This document shows, piece after piece, positions 14,510 through 22,849 of a stretch of 29,502 nucleotides of DNA; positions within the stretch are counted from its first letter, which is position 1; every line of letters begins with the position of its first letter. The translations under genes were made by a program, and so were the position numbers. Origin of the DNA: JBBQXK01 sp038251625 (GTDB lineage Bacteria > Pseudomonadota > Alphaproteobacteria > Rhodobacterales > Rhodobacteraceae); NCBI GenBank assembly GCA_038251625.1, contig JBBSBE010000042.1, positions 1 to 29,502 on the forward strand, given 5' to 3'. The notes beneath the pieces are model-generated. The model had not been told where the DNA came from, did not search any database, and saw nothing but the letters and a program-made list of their open reading frames with translations.

Positions 14510-16401
14510 ACCGCACGCTTGGCGTCTGCTACTACCCCGAACACTGGCCCGAGGCGCAATGGGCCGACGACGCCGCCCGCACGGCCGGGATCGGCCTTAC
14601 CTGGGTGCGGATCGGGGAATTTGCATGGTCGCGGATGGAACCCGCTCCGGGCAAGCTGGATTGGGGCTGGCTCGACCGCGCCATCGAAACCCTGGGCGCC
14701 GCCGGGCTCAGGGTCGTGCTGGGCACGCCCACCGCCACGCCGCCGCGCTGGATGCTGACGAAACACCCCGACATGCTGGCCGTCGACAGCCAGGGCCGCA
14801 CGCGCGGCTTCGGCTCGCGTCGCCATTACGACTTCAGCCATGCGGGCTATCTGCAGGAATGTGAACGGATCGTCACATTGATGGCCGAACGCTATGGACC
14901 AAACCCCCACGTCGCCGCATGGCAGACGGATAACGAATACGCCTGCCATGATACCGTCCTGTCCTATTCCCCTGCCGCCCGTCAGGCCTTTCGCAACTGG
15001 CTGGCGCAGAAATACCAGTCGCCCGAGGCGCTGAACCGCGCGTGGGGCAATGTGTTCTGGTCGATGGACTACGCTGATTTCTCTGAAATCGACCTCCCCA
15101 ATCTGACGGTGACAGAGGCGAACCCCGCACACGTGATGGATTTCCGCCGCTTTTCCTCGGATCAGGTCGCCCGCTTCAACCGCGCGCAGACCACGATCAT
15201 CCGCCGTCATACGGACGCGCCCATTGCCCACAATTACATGGGCCGGATCACGGATTTTGATCATTTCGCCACCGGTGCCGACCTCGATATCGCGGCGTGG
15301 GACAGCTACCCCCTTGGCTTTCTGTCCGACCGGATGGAAGCCACACCCGAATTCAAACGCCTGTTCGCGCGGCAGGGTCACCCCGACCTGCAAGCCTTCC
15401 ACCACGATCTGTACCGCGCCGTGGGCCGGGGCCGCTGGTGGGTGATGGAGCAGCAGCCCGGCCCGGTGAACTGGGCCCCCTCGAACCCCGATCCCCTGCC
15501 CGGCATGGCCCGCCTCTGGGCGTGGGAGGCGTTCGCCCACGGGGCAGAGGCTGTCTGCTATTTCCGCTGGCGTCAGGCCCCCTTCGCGCAAGAAGCGATG
15601 CACGCGGGCCTTCTGCGCCCCGACAGTGCCGCAGCCCCCGCCTATCACGAGGCGGCAACCGTGGCGCAGGAACTGTCCATGCTGCCGCAGGCCGAAACCG
15701 GCCCCGCGCCGGTGGCCCTCATCTTCGACTATGCCTCTGCCTGGGCCTGGGCCACGCAACCGCAGGGCCGCGATTTCGATTACTTCCGGCTGGTGTTCGA
15801 TGCCTACCGCGCGCTTCGTGTGCTTGGCCTGTCGGTGGATATCCTGCCCCCCGACACGGCCGACCTTTCGCCCTACAAGCTCGTGCTGGTCCCCGGTGTG
15901 GCCACGCTCCTGCCGTCTCTCAAGGCTGCGCTCGCCGCCCACCCCGGCATCGCGATCCTCGGCCCGCGCACCAATGCCAAGACCGCCGATTTCGCCATCC
16001 CCGTGCCGCTGCCGCCTGCGCTTGATGGCCTTGCCTGCACCGTCGCCCGCGTCGAAAGCCTGCCGCCCGACCTGCCCGTTCCGCTGACGGCAGGCGGGGC
16101 CTTCCACCTCTGGCGCGAAAAGTGCGAGGGCGGACCAGTGATCGAGGAAACCACAGACGGCTGGCCCGCCCTCATCGGCGGGCGTCTGCGGTATCTCTGC
16201 GGCTGGCCGGACGATGCAGCCTTCCAGCGCATCCTCGCCGCCGCCTGCACCGACGCGGGCATCGACACCGACCCCCTGCCACAGGGCCTGCGCTGCCGCA
16301 CATCGGGCGGCCACCGCTTCTGGTTCAACTACGCCGCAGACCCCGTCACCCACCGGGGGCACAGCCTGCCCCCCGCGGGCGTAATCTGGGAGCCGCTGTA
16401 A
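14506..16401 (+). CDS. Beta-galactosidase, GH42
   Basis: Hydrolyses terminal beta-galactosyl residues such as lactose or galactooligosaccharides. With the GTG start at 14506 it has 631 residues and begins RTLGVCYYPEHWPEAQW, the usual GH42 N-terminus. The acid/base is E144 in WQTDNEYACHD and the nucleophile is E315 in WWVMEQQPGPVNW. A trimerisation-type domain (from about 400, with PVALIFDYASAWAW) and a C-terminal beta domain follow. No signal peptide is present. The frame is open upstream, but that stretch is the antiparallel overlap with the lactonase gene, and GTGA coupling supports the chosen start. Last gene of the galactoside operon. Confidence 0.94.
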   Translation: MNRTLGVCYYPEHWPEAQWADDAARTAGIGLTWVRIGEFAWSRMEPAPGKLDWGWLDRAIETLGAAGLRVVLGTPTATPPRWMLTKHPDMLAVDSQGRTRGFGSRRHYDFSHAGYLQECERIVTLMAERYGPNPHVAAWQTDNEYACHDTVLSYSPAARQAFRNWLAQKYQSPEALNRAWGNVFWSMDYADFSEIDLPNLTVTEANPAHVMDFRRFSSDQVARFNRAQTTIIRRHTDAPIAHNYMGRITDFDHFATGADLDIAAWDSYPLGFLSDRMEATPEFKRLFARQGHPDLQAFHHDLYRAVGRGRWWVMEQQPGPVNWAPSNPDPLPGMARLWAWEAFAHGAEAVCYFRWRQAPFAQEAMHAGLLRPDSAAAPAYHEAATVAQELSMLPQAETGPAPVALIFDYASAWAWATQPQGRDFDYFRLVFDAYRALRVLGLSVDILPPDTADLSPYKLVLVPGVATLLPSLKAALAAHPGIAILGPRTNAKTADFAIPVPLPPALDGLACTVARVESLPPDLPVPLTAGGAFHLWREKCEGGPVIEETTDGWPALIGGRLRYLCGWPDDAAFQRILAAACTDAGIDTDPLPQGLRCRTSGGHRFWFNYAADPVTHRGHSLPPAGVIWEPL

Positions 16402-16567
16402 ACCGACCGGCCGTTGCGTGTCGGTACAGATAACCGACGCTTGCCATACGCGGGCGGTACGCCTGCGGGACAGATGCCATACGCGCATTGCGGCCATCAC
16501 AAATCTGCATTTGACGCCGCCCGACCGTCGCGGCACCGTCAGCCATTCCCTTGCTTCAAGGCACAGC
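16402..16567 (+). promoter_or_regulatory. Region upstream of the first MFS gene with direct repeats
   Basis: 166 bases without a gene. TGCCATACGCG occurs twice with a 33-base period (16442-16452 and 16475-16485), and between them is a small palindrome GGCG-GTA-CGCC (16453-16463). The arrangement is that of an operator region. No terminator for the galactoside operon was recognised here. Confidence 0.35.
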
Positions 16568-17803
16568 ATGACCAAAGCCCCGCTCTATACCCCGGTCCTG
16601 ATTGCGGGCAGCGCGATCCTCATGATCGGCTTTGCGATCCGCGCCAGCTTTGGTGTGTTCCAGATCCCGATTGCCAATGAATTCCATTGGTTGCGGTCTG
16701 ATTTCAGCCTTGCGATTGCGATCCAGAACCTGGCCTGGGGCGTGGGCCAGCCGATCTTTGGTGCCCTTGCCGAACGGTTCGGCGATCGCCGCGCGATCAT
16801 TCTGGGCGCACTCATGTATGCGGCGGGCCTTGTGCTGTCCAGCTTCGCCGTCACGCCGGGGCAGCACCAACTTCTTGAAATACTTGTAGGTTTCGGGATC
16901 GCAGGCACGGGCTTCGGCGTCATCCTTGCCATCGTGGGCCGGGCATCCGCACCCGAACATCGGTCGATGACGCTTGGCCTTGCCACGGCGGCGGGCTCGG
17001 CGGGTCAGGTGATCGGCGCGCCGACGGCAGAGTTTCTATTGCAATCAATGCCCTGGCAATCGGTGTTTCTGATCTTCGCGGTCGTGATCCTGGCTGCGCT
17101 GGCGCTTCTGCCCTTCATGCGCACGCCCCGGATGGCCACCCGAACGGAACTTGAGGAATCGCTGGGGCAGGTTCTGCACCGCGCTTTCCGCGACCCGTCT
17201 TACATCATGATATTTCTTGGTTTTTTCTCTTGCGGCTATCAACTTGCCTTCATCACAGCGCACTTTCCCGCCTTCATCACGGAACGCTGCGCCGTGCCCG
17301 ATCCCGGCGGGATGCTCGCAGGCCTTGGCATTACGACCACCTCTGCCATCGGTGCGATCTCTATCGCGCTGATCGGGGTGGCCAATATCGGGGGGACGAT
17401 CCTTGCGGGGTATCTGGGCAAGCGATACACAAAAAAGTATTTGTTGGCAGGGATTTATGCGGCCCGCACCCTTGTTGCTACCGCCTTCATCCTGACCCCG
17501 ATGACGCCCGGCACCGTGATCCTGTTCTCGCTGGCCATGGGATCGCTCTGGCTTGCAACCGTTCCGCTGACCTCGGGCCTTGTCGCGCATCTTTTCGGCC
17601 TGCGTTACATGGGGACGCTTTACGGTCTGGTGTTCTTCAGCCACCAGCTGGGTGGGTTTCTGGGCGTGTGGCTGGGCGGGAAAATGTACGATCTGACAGG
17701 CAGTTACAACGAGGTTTGGTGGATCGGCATCGCCGTGGGCGCGTTCTCGGCCATCGTTCACCTGCCGGTCAAGGAACCGCCCCCCGTCGCCATGGCGACC
17801 TGA
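16568..17803 (+). CDS. MFS transporter, monocarboxylate/oxalate-formate antiporter type
   Basis: Inner-membrane carrier of 411 residues with about 12 hydrophobic segments. FGVFQIPIANEFHW near the N-terminus, ALAERFGDRRAIILGA (the MFS loop 2-3 motif) and RYMGTLYGLVFFSHQLGGFLG near the C-terminus resemble the MCT-like group of bacterial MFS proteins that carry organic acids. The start at 16568 (MTKAPLYTP) has AAGG 6 bases upstream; the longer open frame adds about 50 residues without family character. Substrate cannot be read. It follows the galactoside operon but has its own upstream region. Confidence 0.85.
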   Translation: MTKAPLYTPVLIAGSAILMIGFAIRASFGVFQIPIANEFHWLRSDFSLAIAIQNLAWGVGQPIFGALAERFGDRRAIILGALMYAAGLVLSSFAVTPGQHQLLEILVGFGIAGTGFGVILAIVGRASAPEHRSMTLGLATAAGSAGQVIGAPTAEFLLQSMPWQSVFLIFAVVILAALALLPFMRTPRMATRTELEESLGQVLHRAFRDPSYIMIFLGFFSCGYQLAFITAHFPAFITERCAVPDPGGMLAGLGITTTSAIGAISIALIGVANIGGTILAGYLGKRYTKKYLLAGIYAARTLVATAFILTPMTPGTVILFSLAMGSLWLATVPLTSGLVAHLFGLRYMGTLYGLVFFSHQLGGFLGVWLGGKMYDLTGSYNEVWWIGIAVGAFSAIVHLPVKEPPPVAMAT

Positions 17804-17903
17804 CCCCGCGACGCCGCAAACCGCGCGCCCCGGCCTTCGGATTGGTCCTTGTGGCATACGCGGGGACAGGCCACGCTGCCGCCGCCCCGGGGAGGGGGCA
17901 AGG

Positions 17904-19076
17904 ATGATCGGTGGTCTCGCAAGCCTTGTCGCAGCCTATGTCCTCAGCCAGTTTTTCCGCGCCTTCCTTGCGGTTCTGGCGCCTGCGCTCAAGGCCGATC
18001 TGGGCGCCACGGCACAGGATCTGGCGGCGGCTTCGGGCCTTTATTTCCTGACCTTTGCGATGATGCAAATACCCGTCGGCTGGGCGTTGGACAGGATTGG
18101 CCCGTGCCGGACGGCGGCCGCGATCTTTGCTGTGGGCTGCGCAGGCGGGGCGCTGATGCTGTCTTTTGCCGGATCGCCCATGATGCTGAAACTCTCTGTG
18201 GCGCTCATCGGCGTCGGCTGCTCGCCAGTGCTGATGGCCAGCTATTATGTCTTTGCAAGGGTTTATCCGGCGGCGGCCTTCGGCACGCTCGCGGCCTCGA
18301 TGATCGGTATCGGCAGTCTTGGCAATATCGCCGCCTCGTTACCGCTGGCATGGGCGGCGGATGCCTTGGGTTGGCGGGGGGCGATGGCGGCACTTGCGGG
18401 TGCGACCCTTGCCGTTGCCGCCGCGATTGCGCTGACCTTGCGTGATCCGCAGCGTGCACCGGGTGCGGCGGAGGGATCGCTGCTCGATCTGCTGCGCATG
18501 CCCGCGCTCTGGCTGATCCTGCCGGTCATGGCGGTGAACTATGCCCCTGCGGCGGGGCTGCGCGGGCTGTGGATCGGGCCCTACGCGGCGGATGTGTTCG
18601 GCGCAGATGTGGCGGGCATCGGGCGGCTGGCGCTGGTGATGGGGCTGGCCATGGTGGCGGGCAACTTCGCCTATGGCCCGGCAGAGCGGTTTCTCGGCAG
18701 CCGCAAGGTGGTGATCTTCTGTGGCAATACCGCCATGGCGCTTTGCCTATACGCGCTTTGGGCCTTTCCCGGTGCAGGTCTTGGCCCCGCCACCGCCCTG
18801 CTTGCCGGGGTCGGTTTCTTTGGCGCTTCCTACGGCATGGTGATCGCCCATGGCCGCGCCTTCATGCCGCCGCATCTGGTGGGCCGGGGGGTGACGCTTT
18901 TCAACCTGTTCGGCGTGGGTGCGGTCGGGCTGGCGCAGGTGGTGACGGGGCGCATCCATGCTGGCGCCATGCCCGACGGGCCAGAGGCGGCCTATGGCGC
19001 GCTTTTTCTGTTCTTTGCCGTATCGGTCACGCTTGGTCTTGCCGTTTACGCCTTTGCGCGCGACCGGATCGATTGA
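17904..19076 (+). CDS. MFS transporter
   Basis: Second major facilitator carrier, 390 residues, about 12 membrane segments. It begins MIGGLASLVAAYVLSQFFRAFL and contains a loop 2-3 motif variant, MQIPVGWALDRIGPCR, and a Gly/Ala-rich carboxyl half. A strong purine-rich Shine-Dalgarno (GGGGAGGGGGC) precedes the ATG. It is not close in sequence to the preceding MFS protein, so it is not a simple tandem duplicate. Its 100-base upstream gap carries a CATACGCGGG that also occurs before the first MFS gene. Substrate unknown. Confidence 0.85.
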   Translation: MIGGLASLVAAYVLSQFFRAFLAVLAPALKADLGATAQDLAAASGLYFLTFAMMQIPVGWALDRIGPCRTAAAIFAVGCAGGALMLSFAGSPMMLKLSVALIGVGCSPVLMASYYVFARVYPAAAFGTLAASMIGIGSLGNIAASLPLAWAADALGWRGAMAALAGATLAVAAAIALTLRDPQRAPGAAEGSLLDLLRMPALWLILPVMAVNYAPAAGLRGLWIGPYAADVFGADVAGIGRLALVMGLAMVAGNFAYGPAERFLGSRKVVIFCGNTAMALCLYALWAFPGAGLGPATALLAGVGFFGASYGMVIAHGRAFMPPHLVGRGVTLFNLFGVGAVGLAQVVTGRIHAGAMPDGPEAAYGALFLFFAVSVTLGLAVYAFARDRID

Positions 19077-19140
19077 AACGCCCCCTTTCGGCGACCGGCC
19101 CGTTGCGTTAAGGGGGCATGCTTATCCCAAGGAGGGCCAA

Positions 19141-20163
19141 ATGGGCTATCGTGTCGTCGTCGCGGGCGCCACCGGGAATGTGGGCCGCGAAATGCTGAAT
19201 ATCCTCGCCGAACGGGAATTTCCCGTGGACGAGATTGCCGCGCTTGCCTCGCGCAAGAGCCTGGGCACCGAGGTCAGCTTTGGCGAAAAAACCCTGAAGA
19301 CCAAGGATCTGGAAACATTCGATTTCACCGGCTGGGATATCGCGCTTTTTGCCGTGGGGTCGGAAGCCAGCAAGATCTATGTGCCCCGTGCAGCCGCGTC
19401 GGGCTGCGTGGTGATCGACAATTCGTCGCTCTACCGCTACGACCGTGACGTTCCGCTGGTTGTGCCCGAAGTGAACGCCGATGCGGTGTTGGGCTACCAG
19501 AAGAAGATGATCATCGCGAACCCCAACTGTTCGACCGCGCAGATGGTGGTGGCGTTGAAGCCCCTGCATGACCGTGCGCGGATCAAGCGGGTGGTGGTGT
19601 CGACGTATCAATCCGTGTCTGGCGCCGGGAAAGAGGGTATCGACGAGCTGTGGGACCAGACCAAGGGCATGTATGTGCCCGGTCAGGAAGTGGCACCGAA
19701 GAAGTTTCAAAAACAGATCGCCTTCAACGTGATCCCGCAGATCGACGTTTTCCTTGATAGCGGCGAGACCAAGGAAGAATGGAAGATGGTGGCCGAGACG
19801 AAGAAGATCCTTGATCCCAAGATCAAGGTCACCGCCACCTGCGTGCGGGTGCCGGTCTTTGTTGGCCATTCCGAGGCGATCAATATCGAGTTCGAGGATT
19901 TCCTCGACTGGGAAGAAGCGCAGGACATCCTGCGCGAGGCGCCCGGCGTACTGCTGGTCGACAAGCGCGAGCCCGGTGGCTACGTCACGCCCATCGAATG
20001 TGTGGGCGACTATGCCACCTATGTCAGCCGCGTGCGGCAGGACAGCACGATCGAGAACGGTCTCAACCTCTGGTGTGTGTCTGACAACCTGCGCAAGGGC
20101 GCGGCCCTCAACGCGGTGCAGATCGCCGAGGTGCTGGGCAACCGCTGCCTCAAGAAGGGCTAG
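19141..20163 (+). CDS. asd: Aspartate-semialdehyde dehydrogenase
   Basis: Reduces aspartyl-4-phosphate to aspartate-4-semialdehyde with NADPH, the branch point to lysine/diaminopimelate, threonine and methionine. The protein has 340 residues; GATGNVGREM (9-18) is the NADP loop, C130 in NPNCSTAQ is the catalytic cysteine, and SVSGAGKEGIDEL and GHSEAINIEF are further conserved blocks. AAGGAGG 6 bases before the ATG fixes the start; the frame is open further upstream only over the preceding MFS gene. Housekeeping gene, most likely with its own promoter in the 64-base gap. Confidence 0.96.
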   Translation: MGYRVVVAGATGNVGREMLNILAEREFPVDEIAALASRKSLGTEVSFGEKTLKTKDLETFDFTGWDIALFAVGSEASKIYVPRAAASGCVVIDNSSLYRYDRDVPLVVPEVNADAVLGYQKKMIIANPNCSTAQMVVALKPLHDRARIKRVVVSTYQSVSGAGKEGIDELWDQTKGMYVPGQEVAPKKFQKQIAFNVIPQIDVFLDSGETKEEWKMVAETKKILDPKIKVTATCVRVPVFVGHSEAINIEFEDFLDWEEAQDILREAPGVLLVDKREPGGYVTPIECVGDYATYVSRVRQDSTIENGLNLWCVSDNLRKGAALNAVQIAEVLGNRCLKKG

Positions 20164-20181
20164 GCCAGGCCGAAAACGGGT

Positions 20182-20232
20182 ATCCTTTTGCGTCAGCCGT
20201 GCCACATTGAGGCATTGATGATGCAAAAGGAT
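20182..20232 (+). promoter_or_regulatory. Hairpin covering the Shine-Dalgarno of the methyltransferase gene
   Basis: ATCCTTTTGCGTCA (20182-20195) and TGATGCAAAAGGAT (20219-20232) are complementary over 14 positions with one G:T pair, around a 23-base loop. The 3' arm contains AAAAGGA, the ribosome binding site of the ATG at 20238. The hairpin lies 18 bases after the asd stop and could end transcription weakly or mask translation. Function inferred. Confidence 0.55.
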
Positions 20233-20237
20233 GGTTC

Positions 20238-21041
20238 ATGACACTTGAAGCGAAGCCCCGCACCGCCGACGCCAATGGAAAGCTTTGGGGCCATTCTGCC
20301 CGCGACTGGGCCGAGGTACAGGAAGGAAAATTTGCCGCAGGCTACCATGCTGCCTTTCTGGCGGCAGGCGTAGAACCCGGCACACGGCTTCTGGACGCCG
20401 GATGCGGCGCTGGTGGCGCGGCAGTGGCTGCAGCAAGCCTTGGCGCAGAGGTCGCGGGGATAGATGCCGCAGAACCGCTGCTCGCGATTGCGCGGGAACG
20501 GTTGCCAGAGGGCGATTTCCGCAACGGCGATCTGGAAACCTTGCCGTTCGGCGACGCTGCCTTCGATGTGGTGACCGGGTTCAATTCCTTTCAGTTCGCG
20601 GGAAATCCCGCGGTTGCCTTGTCAGAGGCGCGGCGCGTGACGCGCCCGGGTGGCCGCGTGGTCGTGATGACCTGGAGCCCGCCTGAAGGGATGGAAGCTG
20701 CGGGCGTCGTGGCCGCGCTCAAGGGTATCCTGCCCCCGCCACCACCGGGTGCCCCGGGGCCCTTCGCCCTTTCGGATGAGGCGAAGTTGCGTGCGTTCGC
20801 GGCCGAGGCGGGCCTGACTGCACTGACCGTGCAGGATGTGGACAGCCCGTGGGTCTATGCGGACGAGGCGACGGCGCTGCGCGGTCTGGGATCGTCCGGC
20901 GTGGCCGCGCGCGCCATCGGCATTGCAGGCAAGGCTGCGGTCGATGCGGCGCATGTCACCGCGCTCGCGCCGTTCCGGCAGGCGGATGGCAGCTTCCGGA
21001 TCGGGGCAAGCTGCCGGATCCTGCTGGCCGAGGCGCGCTAG
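20238..21041 (+). CDS. SAM-dependent class I methyltransferase
   Basis: A 267-residue soluble methyltransferase of unknown substrate. Motif I is LLDAGCGAGGAA (51-62), followed by an acidic motif II region around AGIDAAEPLLAIA, a motif near GDLETLPFGDAAFDVVTGFNSFQF and ARRVTRPGGRVVVMTWSPPEGME (post-motif III). This is the Methyltransf_11/25 type used for small molecules such as quinones, lipids or natural products. The start has AAAGGA 7 bases upstream, inside the hairpin described separately. The gene follows asd on the same strand; no functional link between the two is apparent. Confidence 0.88.
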   Translation: MTLEAKPRTADANGKLWGHSARDWAEVQEGKFAAGYHAAFLAAGVEPGTRLLDAGCGAGGAAVAAASLGAEVAGIDAAEPLLAIARERLPEGDFRNGDLETLPFGDAAFDVVTGFNSFQFAGNPAVALSEARRVTRPGGRVVVMTWSPPEGMEAAGVVAALKGILPPPPPGAPGPFALSDEAKLRAFAAEAGLTALTVQDVDSPWVYADEATALRGLGSSGVAARAIGIAGKAAVDAAHVTALAPFRQADGSFRIGASCRILLAEAR

Positions 21042-21074
21042 GGCAGGAATGCCAATGATGTGATCACCTTGGGG

Positions 21075-21770
21075 TTACGATCTGGTTCCACGCGTCCAGG
21101 CCGCGCCCGAGGCGATCATCCAGACGGTCAGCGCAAGGTATCCTGCGATGGTGGCCATTCCGAACACCGCACCCCCGGCACCCAGCGCCAGTGCCACGCC
21201 CTCCTGTGCCCCGACAAGGACAAGTGCGGCCGTCACGGCCCCGGCTGAGGCCAGCGCGCGGCGCCCCTCGCGTGCCTGAATGGCCGCTATCAGGCCAACG
21301 TGCAGGGCCGTCAGGCTCATCCCCAGATGCTCACCGATGGCCACGCCGGCATAGGCATGGATCAGCGCAAATCCATTGCTGTCGCCGATGCGCGCCAGTT
21401 CCGGCACCACCATGACCCACCGCAGAAGCCCCATCGCCTGGGTGACGCCGGCAAGCGCCGCCGTGGTGGCTGCCGCAACGGCAAGCGCCGGCAGGGCGGT
21501 GACGCGGCCCCCGGCCAAAGCGTGGGCCATCCCCACGGGCACGAACAAAAGCGCCGCGAGGGCAAAGGCATACCATGTGGCGATCAGATCTGGCCCGCCC
21601 GCGCTGAAGCGGTCCAGCACCTCTGCCGCCGGATGGCGCAGGATGGCAGGGTACTCGAAGATCACAGCCAGCCGCGCGTAGGGCAGGTTGAAGGCGATTG
21701 CCAGTGCAATGAGGGCGCCACCGGCCACCATGTCGGGCCCTTGGGAAGGGTTGAGGCGGGTGGAAATCAT
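21075..21770 (-). CDS. DUF4386-like integral membrane protein
   Basis: A hydrophobic protein of 231 residues with about six membrane segments: MVAGGALIALAIAFNLPYARL near the start, then segments around 75-95, 100-125, 145-170, 175-200 and 205-225. The pattern and the divergent TetR gene fit the uncharacterised DUF4386 family. Start at 21770 (MISTRLNPSQG) is preferred because AAAGG lies 8 bases upstream and the extra 20 residues of the open frame look non-conserved. Its promoter must overlap that of the regulator. No function can be assigned from the sequence. Confidence 0.75.
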   Translation of the reverse strand: MISTRLNPSQGPDMVAGGALIALAIAFNLPYARLAVIFEYPAILRHPAAEVLDRFSAGGPDLIATWYAFALAALLFVPVGMAHALAGGRVTALPALAVAAATTAALAGVTQAMGLLRWVMVVPELARIGDSNGFALIHAYAGVAIGEHLGMSLTALHVGLIAAIQAREGRRALASAGAVTAALVLVGAQEGVALALGAGGAVFGMATIAGYLALTVWMIASGAAWTRGTRS

Positions 21771-21844
21771 GGCAGCGGCCTTTCGCGTTGCAAATGTCAC
21801 TAATTGGGGACATACAGGGGGTATCGGCAACCCGCAAGCAAAAA

Positions 21845-21860
21845 GTCACCATACGGTGAC
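21845..21860. promoter_or_regulatory. Palindromic operator candidate for the TetR regulator
   Basis: GTCACCATACGGTGAC is a perfect 6-bp inverted repeat around a 4-base centre, in the gap between the DUF4386 gene and the tetR gene, 16 bases before the proposed regulator start. A second, looser TGTC...GACA pair lies at 21795-21812. TetR proteins usually bind such sites and repress both neighbours; binding here is inferred. Confidence 0.6.
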
Positions 21861-21875
21861 AAATGGATCCATCGC

Positions 21876-22499
21876 ATGCAACCCCCCCCTCTTTCCCCGC
21901 CATCCGCAGTGCGCGCAACGCGCAACCGCGATGAAACCGAAGCCCGCATTCTGGACGCCGCGCTTGACGTGCTGACGACCGAAGGCTTCGGCGCATTCGG
22001 CGTGAACGCCGTGGCGCGCCGGGCTGGCTGCGACAAGAAGCTGATCTATCGCTACTTCGACGGACTTGATGGCCTGTCCAGCGCGATGGGGGCGCATGTG
22101 GCCGCAACACTTGCCGACGCGCTGGAGAAGGCGCTGGAACCGGCGCCGGACACCTACGCCGATCTGATCGAACGGCTGGCGATGGCGCTTTTCCGGCATC
22201 TGCACGGGAATGCAGCGTGGCGCCAGTTAAAGGTGATGGAACTGACCGCACCGTCGCCCGCGACGGCAGCCTTTCAATCGGCGCGCGGCAAGGTGCTGGC
22301 AGACTGGATGGCACGCGCCCGACATGGCCTGACCGCGCCGCCCGGACGGGATGCTGCCGCGCTGAATGCGGTCTTGATCGCGGCGGTGGAGGGGTTGGCC
22401 GTTCTGGGGCCAGCGGGTCTTGATCCCGATGATCCGGCAACAGTCGGGCGGCTTGAGGCGTCGGTCCGGGCACTGACGCAGCGGGCATATGGCGCCTGA
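21876..22499 (+). CDS. TetR-family transcriptional regulator
   Basis: A 207-residue regulator. The N-terminal helix-turn-helix spans about residues 18-65 (ETEARILDAALDVLTTEGFGAFGVNAVARRAGCDKKLIYRYFDG), the usual TetR layout, followed by a variable all-helical ligand domain. The start at 21876 is chosen because the palindrome would otherwise be inside the coding region; an open frame from 21804 would add 24 residues of low likeness to the family. The gene is divergent from the DUF4386 membrane protein, its probable target. Ligand unknown. Confidence 0.88.
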   Translation: MQPPPLSPPSAVRATRNRDETEARILDAALDVLTTEGFGAFGVNAVARRAGCDKKLIYRYFDGLDGLSSAMGAHVAATLADALEKALEPAPDTYADLIERLAMALFRHLHGNAAWRQLKVMELTAPSPATAAFQSARGKVLADWMARARHGLTAPPGRDAAALNAVLIAAVEGLAVLGPAGLDPDDPATVGRLEASVRALTQRAYGA

Positions 22500-22849
22500 T
22501 GGAAGGGTGCCGCATACGACAGGAAAAGTCAGGTCACTTGTCAACGCCCTGAAACTTTGCCCGCCCACGGGTCGTATGGGCTGATGTGGGTGGGGGCCCA
22601 AAATGCGGAGTCAGATGATGACCATCGTTGCCCGTTCCCGTGCTGCCTGCTCATTCCTGTCGTCTTATGCCTTGCGGGCCATACGGGCTTCGGCCCGGGC
22701 ACCGTCTGCGGCAAAGCATTCAGACAGGCTGCGCGGCGATCACGTGACCCGAGACGAGATCGCGTCGATCTTCGCAAGCGATCTTTACTCTTTCGCTGTC
22801 TGACGTTCGCCGTCTGACCGCCGGCACGCCCGGCAACTTCGCCTGCCGA
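22500..22849. other. 350-base region with no confident gene
   Basis: The stretch separates the tetR gene from the 3' end of the carbonic anhydrase gene. It holds an 8-bp inverted repeat CATACGAC (22513-22520) and GTCGTATG (22571-22578), 50 bases apart. One small plus-strand frame (22618-22803) is preceded by GGAG and is listed separately. No terminator, tRNA or known riboswitch was recognised. Confidence 0.5.
22618..22803 (+). CDS. Possible small hypothetical protein
   Basis: A 61-residue frame starting MTIVARSRAACSFLSSYALR, rich in Arg, Ser and Ala, ending in a more protein-like stretch, HVTRDEIASIFASDLYSFAV. GGAG lies a few bases upstream of the ATG pair at 22615-22620. There is no recognised domain, and in GC-rich DNA open frames of this size arise by chance. 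I give it only as a candidate; the remaining frames of the gap are no better. Confidence 0.2.
   Translation: MTIVARSRAACSFLSSYALRAIRASARAPSAAKHSDRLRGDHVTRDEIASIFASDLYSFAV

Noticed and set aside
14386..16575. 729-codon minus-strand open frame
   Set aside because: Antisense to the GH42 gene, with no motif; the plus strand has complete catalytic residues.
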